The notes under the pieces were generated by a model that was not told the DNA's origin, searched no databases, and saw nothing but the letters and a program-made list of their open reading frames with translations. 42,596 bases of DNA from the NCBI RefSeq assembly GCF_015476655.1, contig NZ_JABFHF010000038.1, positions 1-42,596 on the forward strand. The letters run 5' to 3'. Source of the DNA: Aquiflexum lacus (GTDB lineage: Bacteria; Bacteroidota; Bacteroidia; Cytophagales; Cyclobacteriaceae). Positions 1-7,716 of this stretch are shown here, in pieces. The position numbers and the translations under genes are program-made. Each line of letters opens with the position of its first letter. Within the stretch, counting starts at the first letter, position 1.

Positions 1-135
1 AATGTTTTGGCAGAGACCAAGGTTGAAGGGTATAGGAAAATTCCCCGCTACCACTTCGTCAAAGAAGACAAAATCTGGATATTTGAAAATATGGAGGATG
101 AAATGGGCTTTGTCCGTTTATCACTCCTGCCATGA
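1..135 (+). CDS. DUF4221-like lipoprotein, C-terminal end (cut by window edge)
   Basis: Frame 1 is open from the first base to a TGA at 133-135 and encodes the last 44 residues of a protein. The motif HFVKEDKIWIF...EDEMGFVRLS aligns with the C-terminus of the intact paralogue at 13952-15103 (TFVKDGKIWYY...DDELGFVRMS), so this is the end of another member of that lipoprotein family. The rest lies outside the window, so I cannot tell whether the gene is intact. No function is known from the sequence; these are predicted envelope lipoproteins with a beta-propeller-like repetitive sequence. Confidence 0.7.
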   Translation, partial: NVLAETKVEGYRKIPRYHFVKEDKIWIFENMEDEMGFVRLSLLP

Positions 136-195
136 CTTTGAGTCAAGGCAAGGTTAGTAATGAACCTGAAATTGTACAGGATTTTGGGCAATAAT

Positions 196-340
196 GGTTA
201 TCCGAAGGTTGTACCTTCGGATTCCTGAGTTCTGAGCCTCTGGCTCACTTAACTAAAGTCGAAAATTCATACCCAGCATCCCGAAGGAGCATCCTTCGGA
301 CAACACAAAGGATTCATACCATGATTAGAAGTCATGGCTG
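196..340. repeat. Intergenic repeat A with two CCGAAGG hairpins
   Basis: This block recurs as copy B at 13726-13870. It has a hairpin at 201-221 (CCGAAGGT/ACCTTCGG), the string TTCCTGAGTTCTGAGCC, and a second hairpin near 280-300 (CCGAAGGA/TCCTTCGG). Between copies the first stem changes to TCGAAGCC/GGCTTCGG, with both arms altered together, which suggests pairing is maintained. Both copies lie between the 3' end of one DUF4221 gene and the 5' end of the next. It fills most of the 385-bp gap before the next gene; I see no other feature there. Confidence 0.65.
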
Positions 341-520
341 AATAATTGACATCAAATTTTACGTTTTTTAATGCCAGTGACCAAAACTAACCTCAACAGA
401 AAGGTTAGAAATACTATCTCACATTAAAATATTTAAATTTTAATGTCAATCCATTTGTTTGACATTGATTTTTTCCAAATTAAACTTATAGTGATTATAT
501 TGGTAATCAAATTGTTCTTT

Positions 521-1679
521 ATGAAAAACTACATAATACTCCTCCTCTCAGTTCTTTTGTTCGCCTGTGGCGGAATTGAAACTGATACCAAAACGGACTT
601 TTCAAACATCACCTTCACCATAGACACAGTGGTGGTAGATCCTGGTAATGAAATTATAAACCTGAAATATGGACTTTGGTCAAGTACAATGACTGCTGAC
701 AAAGATTTTCTTTACCTATGGAATATGGATGAATCCACTTTGGACAAAGTCAATATCAATGAACTCCGTTTGGAGGAAAAAATTAAGTATGAAAAAGAAG
801 GTCCTGATGGGGTAGGTTCCTATGTTGCTTGGATGAATATGTTAGACAATGACCATATTCTGATGGCCAACTTTCAGGGTATGGGACTTTTTGATTTAAA
901 TGGCAAAAAGTTAAGAAGTTATAAATTGGATAAAGATAAATTTGAAGGGGATAGTTTGGAAGATGGGGAGAGTTTCAACCGAAAGTCTATCATTACTGAC
1001 GAAGGAAATGTGATTTATGGATTGCTCGGGAACTGGACGAATGATAATCTTTCCCTTTGCTAAGGTAAATTTTGGGGATATGGAGATCAAAAAGTACCCG
1101 CTCCCTGGAATCGATGGGTTGATAGATTATTCAGTGACCCTCAAATCAGACCAAATGATGATGATTTCTACTACTGATAAATCACTTAATAGAATTGGGG
1201 ATAAGATTATCTTTTCCAATTCCGCCTATGCACCTTTTTTTGTTTTAGATATGAAAAAGGACAGTGTTTATCAGGTAAATTATACCCCACAGCTCACAGC
1301 AGCAGCTAAAAAAGGCGGTTACCCCAAAGAAGTGGATTCAGAAAAGCGTTTTAAAGAAGTCATGGCAGAAATAAATTCTGAAATTAATTTTCAGGCACCG
1401 GTGTGGGATGAAATGACAAAAAGATTTTACAGATTCTCCTATGAGACCATCCCTGGTGAAATCACTGAAGAACCAAGTCCTGAGAGTCCCGAACAAAAAC
1501 CGATTTCCAAGGTCTTTATAAGTATTTTTGACGAAGAATTTAATCTGATAGGAGAATCATTGGTTTCCCAATTGACGCAAATACCTAATTCTGTTTTTGT
1601 CAAAGATGGCAAGATTTGGCATTATGTGAACGTGGATGACGAACTGGGTTTTGTGAGGATGGACTTTGAATTAAATTAA
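521..1679 (+). pseudogene. DUF4221-like lipoprotein, frameshifted
   Basis: The start at ATG 521 gives MKNYIILLLSVLLFACGG, a type II signal peptide with the lipobox Cys at residue 16, as in the intact paralogue at 13952. The reading frame runs to a TAA at 1061-1063. The homologous sequence (SLAKVNF in the intact copy) continues in the +1 frame from about 1059 to the TAA at 1677-1679. One extra T in the run at 1056-1058 explains the break; without it the protein would be about 385 residues, against 383 in the intact copy. An upstream in-frame ATG at 443 is less likely because it would bury the signal peptide. The 50 bp upstream of the start resemble those of the copies at 4064 and 13952. This is a recent lesion or a sequencing indel, since the two halves otherwise look well preserved. 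Confidence 0.8.
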
Positions 1680-1772
1680 CTTTGTTCAAGCCATCAATAT
1701 TCACTTTTTTACAAATTTCATTATTTAAAATTAAATTCCCTGGTGTCTCATTGATCATCAATTCTGTCTTTT

Positions 1773-1932
1773 ATGAAAAAGCATTTTGGATGAAGATTTC
1801 AATCTTCTAGGTGAATCAGATTTAAGCCACTTGGGCAGTGTGCCTACTTTTGCCTTTGTCAAAGACGGCAAAATCTGGTATTATGTCAATGTGGACGATG
1901 AGCTTGGTTTTGTGAGGATGGCTTTTGATTGA
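1773..1932 (+). pseudogene. DUF4221-like gene with large internal deletion
   Basis: The upstream string resembling GTCATCAAATTATTGTCTTT and a start ATGAAAAAG (1773) match the 5' end of the intact paralogue. The sequence then jumps into the C-terminal coding part: from 1789 the frame reads DEDFNLLGES, then FVKDGKIWYYVNVDDELGFV, ending in TGA at 1930-1932. The joint is out of frame (TGA seven codons after the ATG). About 1 kb of the gene has therefore been deleted, leaving both ends, and the remnant is non-functional. Confidence 0.7.
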
Positions 1933-2075
1933 TTCCTAAGTGTGAATTGTGACAAAAAACCTGAAGAGGCTGTTGCTTTTTATTCAGCCTTCTTTTGGAA
2001 TTCATGAATAGCTTTGAGCCTAGTCGGAAAATATTTTAAAGAAAATTTAATTAAATATGGGGACCTTCTCTCGAT

Positions 2076-2609
2076 ATGAATTTCAAAGATCTATTTGAGG
2101 TATGGCCAAATAGGTATTATAATCTTAGAAAAGTCGTGAGAAAAGACAGGCAAGCGAGTTTGTTGGGATATAATAAATTCATCAGTACGGATGGATACAA
2201 TTCTTTTATTTATGCACCTGTGGCCACAAATGAGCGCTTTTTAAGAGATACCGTTTTTCAATTAGATAAAAATAGGATAATTCCTTATGCTAAATTACGT
2301 TTTGCAGAACCCCATTTAGATGAACGGGCAAATAAAAGATATAACATTGCCAACATTTTTTTGACTGCCAACTATTTGGGTTCCCACTATTATAAGGATG
2401 GAAATGATATTTATTTTTTCCTCTACAACAGAAAAACTTCAAAGGCCCATAATTTTAAAGGGGGACCACTTGATGATGAAGGTGATACTATAGTTCTTAA
2501 TCTATTGGATGCCAGAAGTGATACCTTTTATTATGTCAAATCAATTGGGTTTACAAATTCTTCAAAGGAAGAGCAAAACCCTGAAATAGGGATAGTCAAA
2601 TTGAAATAA
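2076..2609 (+). pseudogene. 6-bladed beta-propeller lipoprotein, N-terminally truncated
   Basis: The 177 residues match the C-terminal half of the intact protein at 6571-7644: RDTVFQLD against RDTLYQIK, FFLYNRKTSKAHNFKGGPLDDEGD against FMFLYDKKNQTGYNLSEGLIDEEGD, and the shared ending EEQNP-IGIVKLK. There is no signal peptide. Similarity seems to begin just before the ATG (SLDMNF against KLDNAF), in frame back to a stop at 2052, so the ATG is probably internal to an older gene. I read it as a 3' remnant, although a short expressed protein cannot be excluded. Confidence 0.65.
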
Positions 2610-2650
2610 TCAAACTGATTCCAGTTGTCATTCCAATTCCTTTTTTATTT

Positions 2651-2766
2651 TACCATGAAAAACGTAACTCAAACTTTCATTTTTCATGTATAAAAACTTT
2701 TATTTCAAAATTTTTAAACCTATATTTACCATGAAAATCGTAACTCAAACTTTCATTTTTCATGGT
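2651..2766. repeat. Two tandem copies of a 40-bp palindromic repeat
   Basis: Copies lie at 2651-2690 and 2727-2766; a third is at 15247-15286. Each has arms TACCATGAAAAA and TTTTTCATGGTA (perfect 12-bp complements in the consensus) around a conserved 17-nt centre containing CGTAACTCAAACTTTCA. The second copy contains the start codon of the ATPase gene at 2762. The conserved centre makes these look like copies of one dispersed element, not chance palindromes. Confidence 0.75.
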
Positions 2767-3928
2767 GAAAAATCGCTACATATGGACTCTATTGCAGGAA
2801 TATCTGGATTTATTTCCTGCTGTGGGGATAGTTGGGCCGAGACAGGTCGGTAAGACTACCTTGGTCCAAAATCTTACTTTAGAAAAAGAAAGAATATATC
2901 TAGATCTGGAAAAGTCCAGTGACCGGGCCAAACTTTCTGACCCCGAACTTTTTCTTAAAGCCCATGAGGAAAAAACCGTCATTCTGGACGAAATCCAAAT
3001 GATGCCGGAATTGTTTGCTGAACTCAGGAGTCTGATTGACGAAAAAAGAGAACCGGGAAGATTTATCATTTTAGGTTCTGCTTCCCCGGAGTTAATCCGC
3101 AAATCTGCAGATTCCTTGGCGGGAAGAATCGGGTATTTGGAATTAACTCCATTTCATTTCGGAGAGTTGGAATATGATGACATGGACCGATTATGGATTC
3201 GAGGAGGTTTTCCGCTTTCATTCTTGGCAGCCTCAGAAAGGTCAAGTAGGTTGTGGCGGGAAAACTTTATCAAGACCTATATTGAAAGGGATCTTGGCCT
3301 TTTGGGTTTAAATACTGACCCTTATTTGGTGGAGCGGTTTTGGAGAATGTTGGCCCATGCCCAGGGCGGATTGCTTGTTTCGGAAAACTTTGCAAAAGCG
3401 CTTGGGATTTCCAGGCCAACAGTCAATAAATACCTGGAATTTTTGCACGGTTCATTTATGGTCAGACTGCTACAACCTTACTTTCCCAATGTGAAAAAGC
3501 GTCTTGTCGCTTCTCCAAAGGTTTATATCCGGGACTCCGGCATTTTGCACAGCCTTACGGGAATAGACAGTTATGAAGACCTCATTAACCAACTTTTGGT
3601 CGGTAATTCTTGGGAAGGATTTGTGATAGAACAGATTTGTAATGTGCTGGGAGATGAATACGAATATTATTTCTACCGTACGCATCAGGGTGCGGAATGT
3701 GACTTGTTATTGATCAGGTCCGGAAAAGTAAAATATGCCATCGAAATCAAAAACACCTTATCTCCAAAAATCAGCAAAGGCTTTAGGATCAGCATGGAAG
3801 ACACTAAAGCAGAAAATGGAATTTTGCTGTCAAGGATACAGGATAACTATCCTTTGGATTCAAATATAAAAGCTATGGGCCTTGGGGAGTTTTTACTATC
3901 ATTGGAAAGGTATTCTACATCTTCATAA
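2762..3928 (+). CDS. AAA-family ATPase, DUF4143 type
   Basis: This 388-residue protein has Walker A GPRQVGKT (25-32) and Walker B VILDE (73-77) in an AAA_14-type ATPase domain over roughly residues 15-140. A winged-helix-like stretch follows near residues 200-240 (ALGISRPTVNKYLEFL). The C-terminal DUF4143 region carries ECDLLL...YAIEIKNT, the pattern of a PD-(D/E)xK nuclease-like fold. Such stand-alone ATPases are abundant and mobile-looking in Bacteroidota, and their role is unknown. ATG 2762 is the last part of a palindromic repeat, so translation starts inside a potential hairpin loop or stem. A GTG directly after it is an alternative. The gene stands alone, and its GC-richer codon use differs from the neighbouring lipoproteins. 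Confidence 0.85.
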   Translation: MVKNRYIWTLLQEYLDLFPAVGIVGPRQVGKTTLVQNLTLEKERIYLDLEKSSDRAKLSDPELFLKAHEEKTVILDEIQMMPELFAELRSLIDEKREPGRFIILGSASPELIRKSADSLAGRIGYLELTPFHFGELEYDDMDRLWIRGGFPLSFLAASERSSRLWRENFIKTYIERDLGLLGLNTDPYLVERFWRMLAHAQGGLLVSENFAKALGISRPTVNKYLEFLHGSFMVRLLQPYFPNVKKRLVASPKVYIRDSGILHSLTGIDSYEDLINQLLVGNSWEGFVIEQICNVLGDEYEYYFYRTHQGAECDLLLIRSGKVKYAIEIKNTLSPKISKGFRISMEDTKAENGILLSRIQDNYPLDSNIKAMGLGEFLLSLERYSTSS

Positions 3929-4063
3929 AATTATGTTCCACAATATCCATAGCCCACACTTTTTTTTAACTCATGCCATGACATGACTTTTCGAACTAAA
4001 TATCACATTAACTTTTGTAAATTAAGCCCTTAGTAATTATATTGATAATCAAATTATTCGTTT

Positions 4064-4240
4064 ATGAAAAACCATTTAATAATCCTCCTTTCCGTTCTAT
4101 TGTTTGCCTGTGGCGGGAATAAAACTGAAACCAAAACGGACTTTTCAAATATCACTTTCACCATGGATACAGTGGTGGTGGTGGATCCTGTTGAGGAATT
4201 CCTTGACCCTAGGAATAGGAAAAAGATAGGATCTCAATAA
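4064..4240 (+). pseudogene. DUF4221-like lipoprotein, 5' fragment
   Basis: ATG 4064 encodes MKNHLIILLSVLLFACGG followed by TDFSNITFTMDTVVV, nearly identical to the first 40 residues of the intact copy at 13952. After DPVEEF the homology ends and the frame stops at TAA 4238-4240, giving 58 residues. The 50 bp upstream also match the other family members. A signal peptide and lipobox remain, so a very short lipopeptide could be made, but I consider it a remnant. It is the left neighbour of the peptide-export cassette. Confidence 0.7.
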
Positions 4241-4605
4241 GATCCTAAGCACTGATAGAAAGTGTTTGTTCTTCGGATGGATGATGCAGTAATAAATAAA
4301 TAGATAAGATTACTCCTGTCTTTAAAATTGCACTCAAAAATTTTTTAAAAAACTACAAAAAAAGTTCAAAATTCTGTAGATCTAAGTTTAACTTATAAAT
4401 CAGTTTGATAAAGGGGGGGGTAAAAGATTATTTTAGAATATTGTATTGTTTTCTTATCTTTGAATAATACAATTATTTGATAAAAAATATACTGAAAGAC
4501 AATTGGTTTTTGGAATTATAAAAACAAATTTTTAAGTTCAATTGTTCTTGTAATCTTTTACAACAGATTTATTTTAAGTAAGCTCGTTTTTTAACCAATG
4601 TTTTT
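4241..4605. other. AT-rich intergenic region with a G8 tract and a candidate promoter
   Basis: No coding sequence is seen in these 365 bases. There is an uninterrupted run of eight G at 4413-4420 in otherwise AT-rich DNA, followed 34 bp later by TATCTTTG (4455-4462). It is the likely control region for the cassette that begins at 4606. Confidence 0.5.
4455..4462 (+). promoter_or_regulatory. Candidate Bacteroidota -7 box (TATCTTTG)
   Basis: It matches the TAnnTTTG -7 consensus of Bacteroidota sigma factors. No clear TTTG -33 box lies at about 19 bp, so support is partial. It lies about 145 bp upstream of the first gene of the peptide-export cassette. Confidence 0.35.
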
Positions 4606-5068
4606 ATGGAGAATTCATATTTGATTTTGAAGAGAATCATACACTTGCTGGATATTCCTTTTACAAATGATTATCTCAAAGACATTTTTAGATTCCCATC
4701 CGGAGCCTGAGAGTTTACTTTCCATTTCGGATACATTGGCCAAATACAAGATCGAAAGTCTTGCCGTTCAGATTACAGAGGAGAAGCTTGATCAGATTCC
4801 ACTGCCCTGCATCGTTCAGCTTCAAGGGGACAAGTATCCCTATTTCAGTTGTATATCCGGTATTACGACGGAATTTGTAGAGCACACGGATGTTGAAGGC
4901 AAGAATAAAATCCTTTCAAAAAATGAGTTTGTAAATAAGTGGACGGGGATTACCCTACTTCTGGAGAAATCAGAAAACGCCTTAGAACCGGGCTATAGTA
5001 CTAGGAGGAAAGAAAACTTGATTTTTCGGTCTTTATTGATCCTTTTTGGTATTACTGGAATAGTTTGA
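4606..5068 (+). pseudogene. C39-like N-terminal domain of a VKOR/thioredoxin protein, doubly disrupted
   Basis: ATG 4606 opens MENSYLILKRIIHLLDIPF...LKD. At the T5 run 4685-4689 the homologous reading must shift by one base to continue as LDSHPEPESLLSISDTLAKY, the pattern typical of the C39-peptidase-like domain at the start of Bacteroidota VKOR proteins. That frame (with a possible internal start at ATG 4667) ends at TGA 5066-5068. The frame is open again immediately afterwards, so gene 5069-6178 is the rest of the same ancestral protein. The domain has no Cys at the position of the C39 nucleophile, so even intact it would be non-proteolytic, perhaps binding leader peptides. The ending NKWTGITLLLE matches the close of the C39 domain in the exporter at 7717. 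Either the gene is decaying, or translation restarts at TTG 5069. Confidence 0.7.
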
Positions 5069-6178
5069 TTGACAGGAATTTTTTCCAGACTTTCAGGTGA
5101 TTTGCCCCATTCGATTGGAGCGCTGTCACTTTTCGTCTTGAAATCAGCAGGGTTGATGATTTCATCCATTTTGCTATGGTCTGAGGTGGACAAAGACAAT
5201 TCAGCCATCAAAGAGTTTTGTACCGGAGGGAAAAACATTGATTGTAATGCTGTTACCGATTCCTTTTCTTTGGGTGGAGGTATCAGTTTAAGCATTATAG
5301 CCTTTGCATATTTTTTATCAGGTACTCTTCTTTTACCAATGACTTCATTCTCAGGTACAGGGTTGCAATTTTTAGCCTATTTAAGCTTGGCAGCGATTGC
5401 CATCGTTCCTATTTCCATCTATTACCAGTGGGCAAAAATAAAAAAATGGTGTGTGCTATGTCTATTGGTTTCGGCAGTATTGGTACTGGAAATTCTGATC
5501 ACGCAGTTGCTATTGATAAACCTTATGCCCATAGTCTTTCAGGAAGTAATCTTATTTTCACTGCTCTTTACAGGAACTGTTTTAGTTTGGATTAGTTTGA
5601 AGCCTTATTTGTTGGCGAAAAAAGACCTTCAAAAACAAAAAAGCAAACTTGTCAGGTTTATGTCGAACCGTGAAGTATTCGATTATTTGCTGTCCGGTTC
5701 CAGAAAACTATCCCATAGCCCGGAAGGATTAGGTATATTAATGAAAGGGCAATCCCCCAAATTCCAAGTGCTCAAAGTTTGCAATCCCTATTGTGGGCCA
5801 TGTGCCAAGACACATCCGGTATTGGAGGAACTATATGAGACAGGGAATATTGACCTTCAGATCATATTCGTACCGGGAGGAGGGGATGAGCTTAAGCTGA
5901 AAACAGTCAGGCATATAATGGCCATAGCGGCAAAAGACAATCCTGAAGTAATCAAGAAGGCTCTAGACGATTGGTATCTAGCAGAAAAGAAGGATTATGC
6001 GGCATTTGCTGCAAAGTATCCTATGAACGGGGAACTGAAAGCACAGGAAGCCAACATTCAGTCCATGCTTTCCTGGAGCGAGGTGGAGAATATTACCCAT
6101 ACGCCCACCATTTTCATCAATGGGCATGAATTGCCCAAAGCTTATGCTGTGGAGGATTTAAAATATATTCTGGAATAG
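5069..6178 (+). CDS. VKOR-thioredoxin disulfide-forming protein (downstream part of a split gene)
   Basis: VKOR proteins reoxidise a periplasmic thioredoxin-like partner using quinones, forming disulfides in exported proteins. Numbering from TTG 5069, there are several membrane segments (about 25-185). A loop Cys pair lies at residues 51 and 59 (FCTGGKNIDC), the active-site WCVLC at 127-131, and a C-terminal thioredoxin domain with CGPC at 242-245 and a cis-Pro-type TPT near the end. All catalytic cysteines are present. The gene is in the same frame as the C39-like domain upstream, separated only by TGA 5066-5068. No ATG is near, so expression needs read-through or restart at TTG 5069. It lies 103 bp before a six-Cys peptide gene, which suggests that peptide is its substrate. 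The domain assignment is firm; activity in this strain is uncertain. Confidence 0.8.
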   Translation: MTGIFSRLSGDLPHSIGALSLFVLKSAGLMISSILLWSEVDKDNSAIKEFCTGGKNIDCNAVTDSFSLGGGISLSIIAFAYFLSGTLLLPMTSFSGTGLQFLAYLSLAAIAIVPISIYYQWAKIKKWCVLCLLVSAVLVLEILITQLLLINLMPIVFQEVILFSLLFTGTVLVWISLKPYLLAKKDLQKQKSKLVRFMSNREVFDYLLSGSRKLSHSPEGLGILMKGQSPKFQVLKVCNPYCGPCAKTHPVLEELYETGNIDLQIIFVPGGGDELKLKTVRHIMAIAAKDNPEVIKKALDDWYLAEKKDYAAFAAKYPMNGELKAQEANIQSMLSWSEVENITHTPTIFINGHELPKAYAVEDLKYILE

Positions 6179-6196
6179 ATACAGCCAATACAGGCA

Positions 6197-6256
6197 AAAA
6201 ATATTCAGTCGCGATGAATGGTCACAGGCTTCGGGTGACCCAAATGTCCGGGGAAT
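6197..6256 (+). promoter_or_regulatory. Conserved 5' leader of peptide gene 1: two hairpins and a short upstream ORF
   Basis: This block is nearly identical to 13005-13064, upstream of the second peptide gene. Hairpin 1 is ATTCA-7 nt-TGAAT (6203-6219). Hairpin 2 is GGTCAC-9 nt-GTGACC (6220-6240). An ATG at 6214 opens an 18-codon ORF, MNGHRLRVTQMSGESIIQ, ending just before the peptide gene; the other copy encodes MNGHKLRVTQMSGEFNI. Differences fall in the loop and at the 3' end. It may be a structured mRNA leader, a leader peptide, or only a duplicated flank. Confidence 0.5.
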
Positions 6257-6281
6257 CTATCATTCAATAAATTCAAAAAAA

Positions 6282-6494
6282 ATGAAAAAGTTAAGTTTAG
6301 AAATGCTGAGACTTACTTCCGATGAAGTATTGGGAAGAAGTCAGATGAAGAAGATTACTGGGGGGTATGATGGGTCTACGAATTGTAAATGGATATGCAC
6401 CTGTGGTAATGATGATCCAATAACTGTATGGGATTGTAACTGGGATCCAACAGGGGTATGTCCAGTGGGAGGTGGTTGTGTTCCAGCGAATTAA
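6282..6494 (+). CDS. Cys-rich GG-leader peptide precursor 1 (bacteriocin-like)
   Basis: This 70-residue peptide has a charged leader of 28 residues ending MKKITGG, the double-glycine signal cut by C39-peptidase exporters. The predicted core is residues 29-70 (42 residues) with six Cys (35, 39, 41, 52, 60, 66) and many Gly, Trp, Pro and Asp. The leader differs from that of the second precursor (13091) only at residues 18-19, while the cores are unrelated, the usual sign of precursors sharing one exporter. An even Cys number and a neighbouring VKOR/Trx gene suggest disulfides, but thioether or other modification is possible. Target and activity are unknown. A strong terminator hairpin follows directly. 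Confidence 0.8.
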   Translation: MKKLSLEMLRLTSDEVLGRSQMKKITGGYDGSTNCKWICTCGNDDPITVWDCNWDPTGVCPVGGGCVPAN

Positions 6495-6524
6495 AATATA
6501 ATTGATATTGTTTGTATTACTTTG

Positions 6525-6555
6525 AAGGAGTACCTTTTTTGGTACTCCTTTATTT
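6525..6555 (+). terminator. Rho-independent terminator after peptide gene 1
   Basis: A perfect 10-bp stem, AAGGAGTACC (6525-6534) and GGTACTCCTT (6541-6550), encloses a T6 loop and is followed by TATTTAAA. It lies about 30 bp after the stop codon and would separate the peptide mRNA from the downstream lipoprotein and exporter genes. Confidence 0.75.
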
Positions 6556-6570
6556 AAAACCAATGAACCT

Positions 6571-7644
6571 ATGCTAAATAAAAAGAAAATCCAAATACAT
6601 AAATTTTTTATGATTCTAACTTTTTTAATCTTGGGATGTAGCGAATACCAGAATACTGACTTGTTCTCAATAACCATTCCCAACAAAACCGACGATCCCC
6701 TTATTTTGTCTGAAATGGCAATTACAGATCTAAAGATACAATTAGAGACAAAAAATGGAGTTTTTCTTGGATATATTTATAACGTAAAATTACATCAGAA
6801 CAGGTTATTAGTCACGGATTCTAGGATTTCAATTTTTGATCTAGAAGGGAATTTTATCCAATTCTTAGGTAAGCAAGGTGAGGGCCCGGGTGAATATAAA
6901 AGAGTTAATTCTATGGATATTGATGAAGTCACAGGACGTATTTATGTTTCAGGATACAATAAGCTTTTGATTTATGGACCGGACTTTGAGTTGATAGAGG
7001 AAAAAAAGTTAGAGTATCCCATTGGATATTTGAAAATTTTGGATGGTAGCCTATGGATAGTTTCAGAGGAGATAGGAAAGAAGTTAGGAGATGATATTAC
7101 CAATGAGACCAATATTTACAAGCTGGATAATGCTTTCGAAATTTCAGATACAATTCCTTTTAGGACGATAGTATTAGATCAAATACGCATTGGGGGATAT
7201 AATTACAGATTTTGGTTGTCGGATATTGAGGATGGTTTATTTATGTTTATGCCAGTCCTTACGCCTGAAAACATGATTCGGGATACTTTATATCAAATAA
7301 AAGATAAAATTTTGAAACCTGCTGTAAGATTCAATTTTGAGAGACCACAATCACTCGATGATCGGGAATACCAAACACTTTTGTTGTACAATATTATAAA
7401 TAGTTCCTCTTATTATGTGTTGGAATATGCTCAGGATTGGAAATGGTTTATGTTTTTATATGATAAGAAAAATCAAACCGGATATAACCTCAGTGAGGGA
7501 TTGATTGATGAGGAGGGTGATCCGGTGTTTTTAAGACCTTTAGATTTAAAGCAAGACCTGTTTTACTATATCAAAAAGAAAGAATTTGAAGATAAATCAA
7601 TCGAAGAACAAAATCCAATTATAGGAATTGTGAAATTGAAATAA
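6571..7644 (+). CDS. 6-bladed beta-propeller lipoprotein
   Basis: This 357-residue protein has a lipoprotein signal ending LILGC (Cys 23). The segment ISIFDLEGNFIQFLGKQGEGPGEYK (GEGPGEY at 103-109) is the hallmark of the Bacteroidota 6-bladed beta-propeller family (NHL/TolB-like repeats). The repeated pattern of FDLEG / IYGPDFELIEE marks successive blades. It should sit in the envelope facing the periplasm or surface. Its role is unknown; position between a secreted peptide and its exporter would fit immunity, peptide binding or sensing, which is inference only. A truncated relative lies at 2076-2609. The start at ATG 6571 overlaps the tail of the terminator region; an ATG at codon 14 would still leave a usable signal peptide. 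Confidence 0.75.
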   Translation: MLNKKKIQIHKFFMILTFLILGCSEYQNTDLFSITIPNKTDDPLILSEMAITDLKIQLETKNGVFLGYIYNVKLHQNRLLVTDSRISIFDLEGNFIQFLGKQGEGPGEYKRVNSMDIDEVTGRIYVSGYNKLLIYGPDFELIEEKKLEYPIGYLKILDGSLWIVSEEIGKKLGDDITNETNIYKLDNAFEISDTIPFRTIVLDQIRIGGYNYRFWLSDIEDGLFMFMPVLTPENMIRDTLYQIKDKILKPAVRFNFERPQSLDDREYQTLLLYNIINSSSYYVLEYAQDWKWFMFLYDKKNQTGYNLSEGLIDEEGDPVFLRPLDLKQDLFYYIKKKEFEDKSIEEQNPIIGIVKLK

Positions 7645-7716
7645 AATAGAAAATAATACTTTCCCTCTGAAATACATACATTTGAAGTTTTTGAATTATT
7701 AAATCCCTTTTTTCAG

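Noticed and set aside
1049-1063. Programmed +1 or -1 frameshifting in the DUF4221 gene
   Set aside because: No heptameric slippery site or downstream pseudoknot is evident, and the intact paralogue has a single frame at this place.
5066-5068. TGA inside the VKOR gene as a selenocysteine codon
   Set aside because: It falls in the linker before the first membrane helix, not at a catalytic position, and no selenocysteine stem-loop is evident just downstream. A nonsense mutation or restart is simpler.
6180-6281. Peptide precursor 1 starting further upstream in frame
   Set aside because: The frame is open upstream, but in the second copy the same block is out of frame with its precursor, and the leader begins naturally at MKKLSLEML in both.
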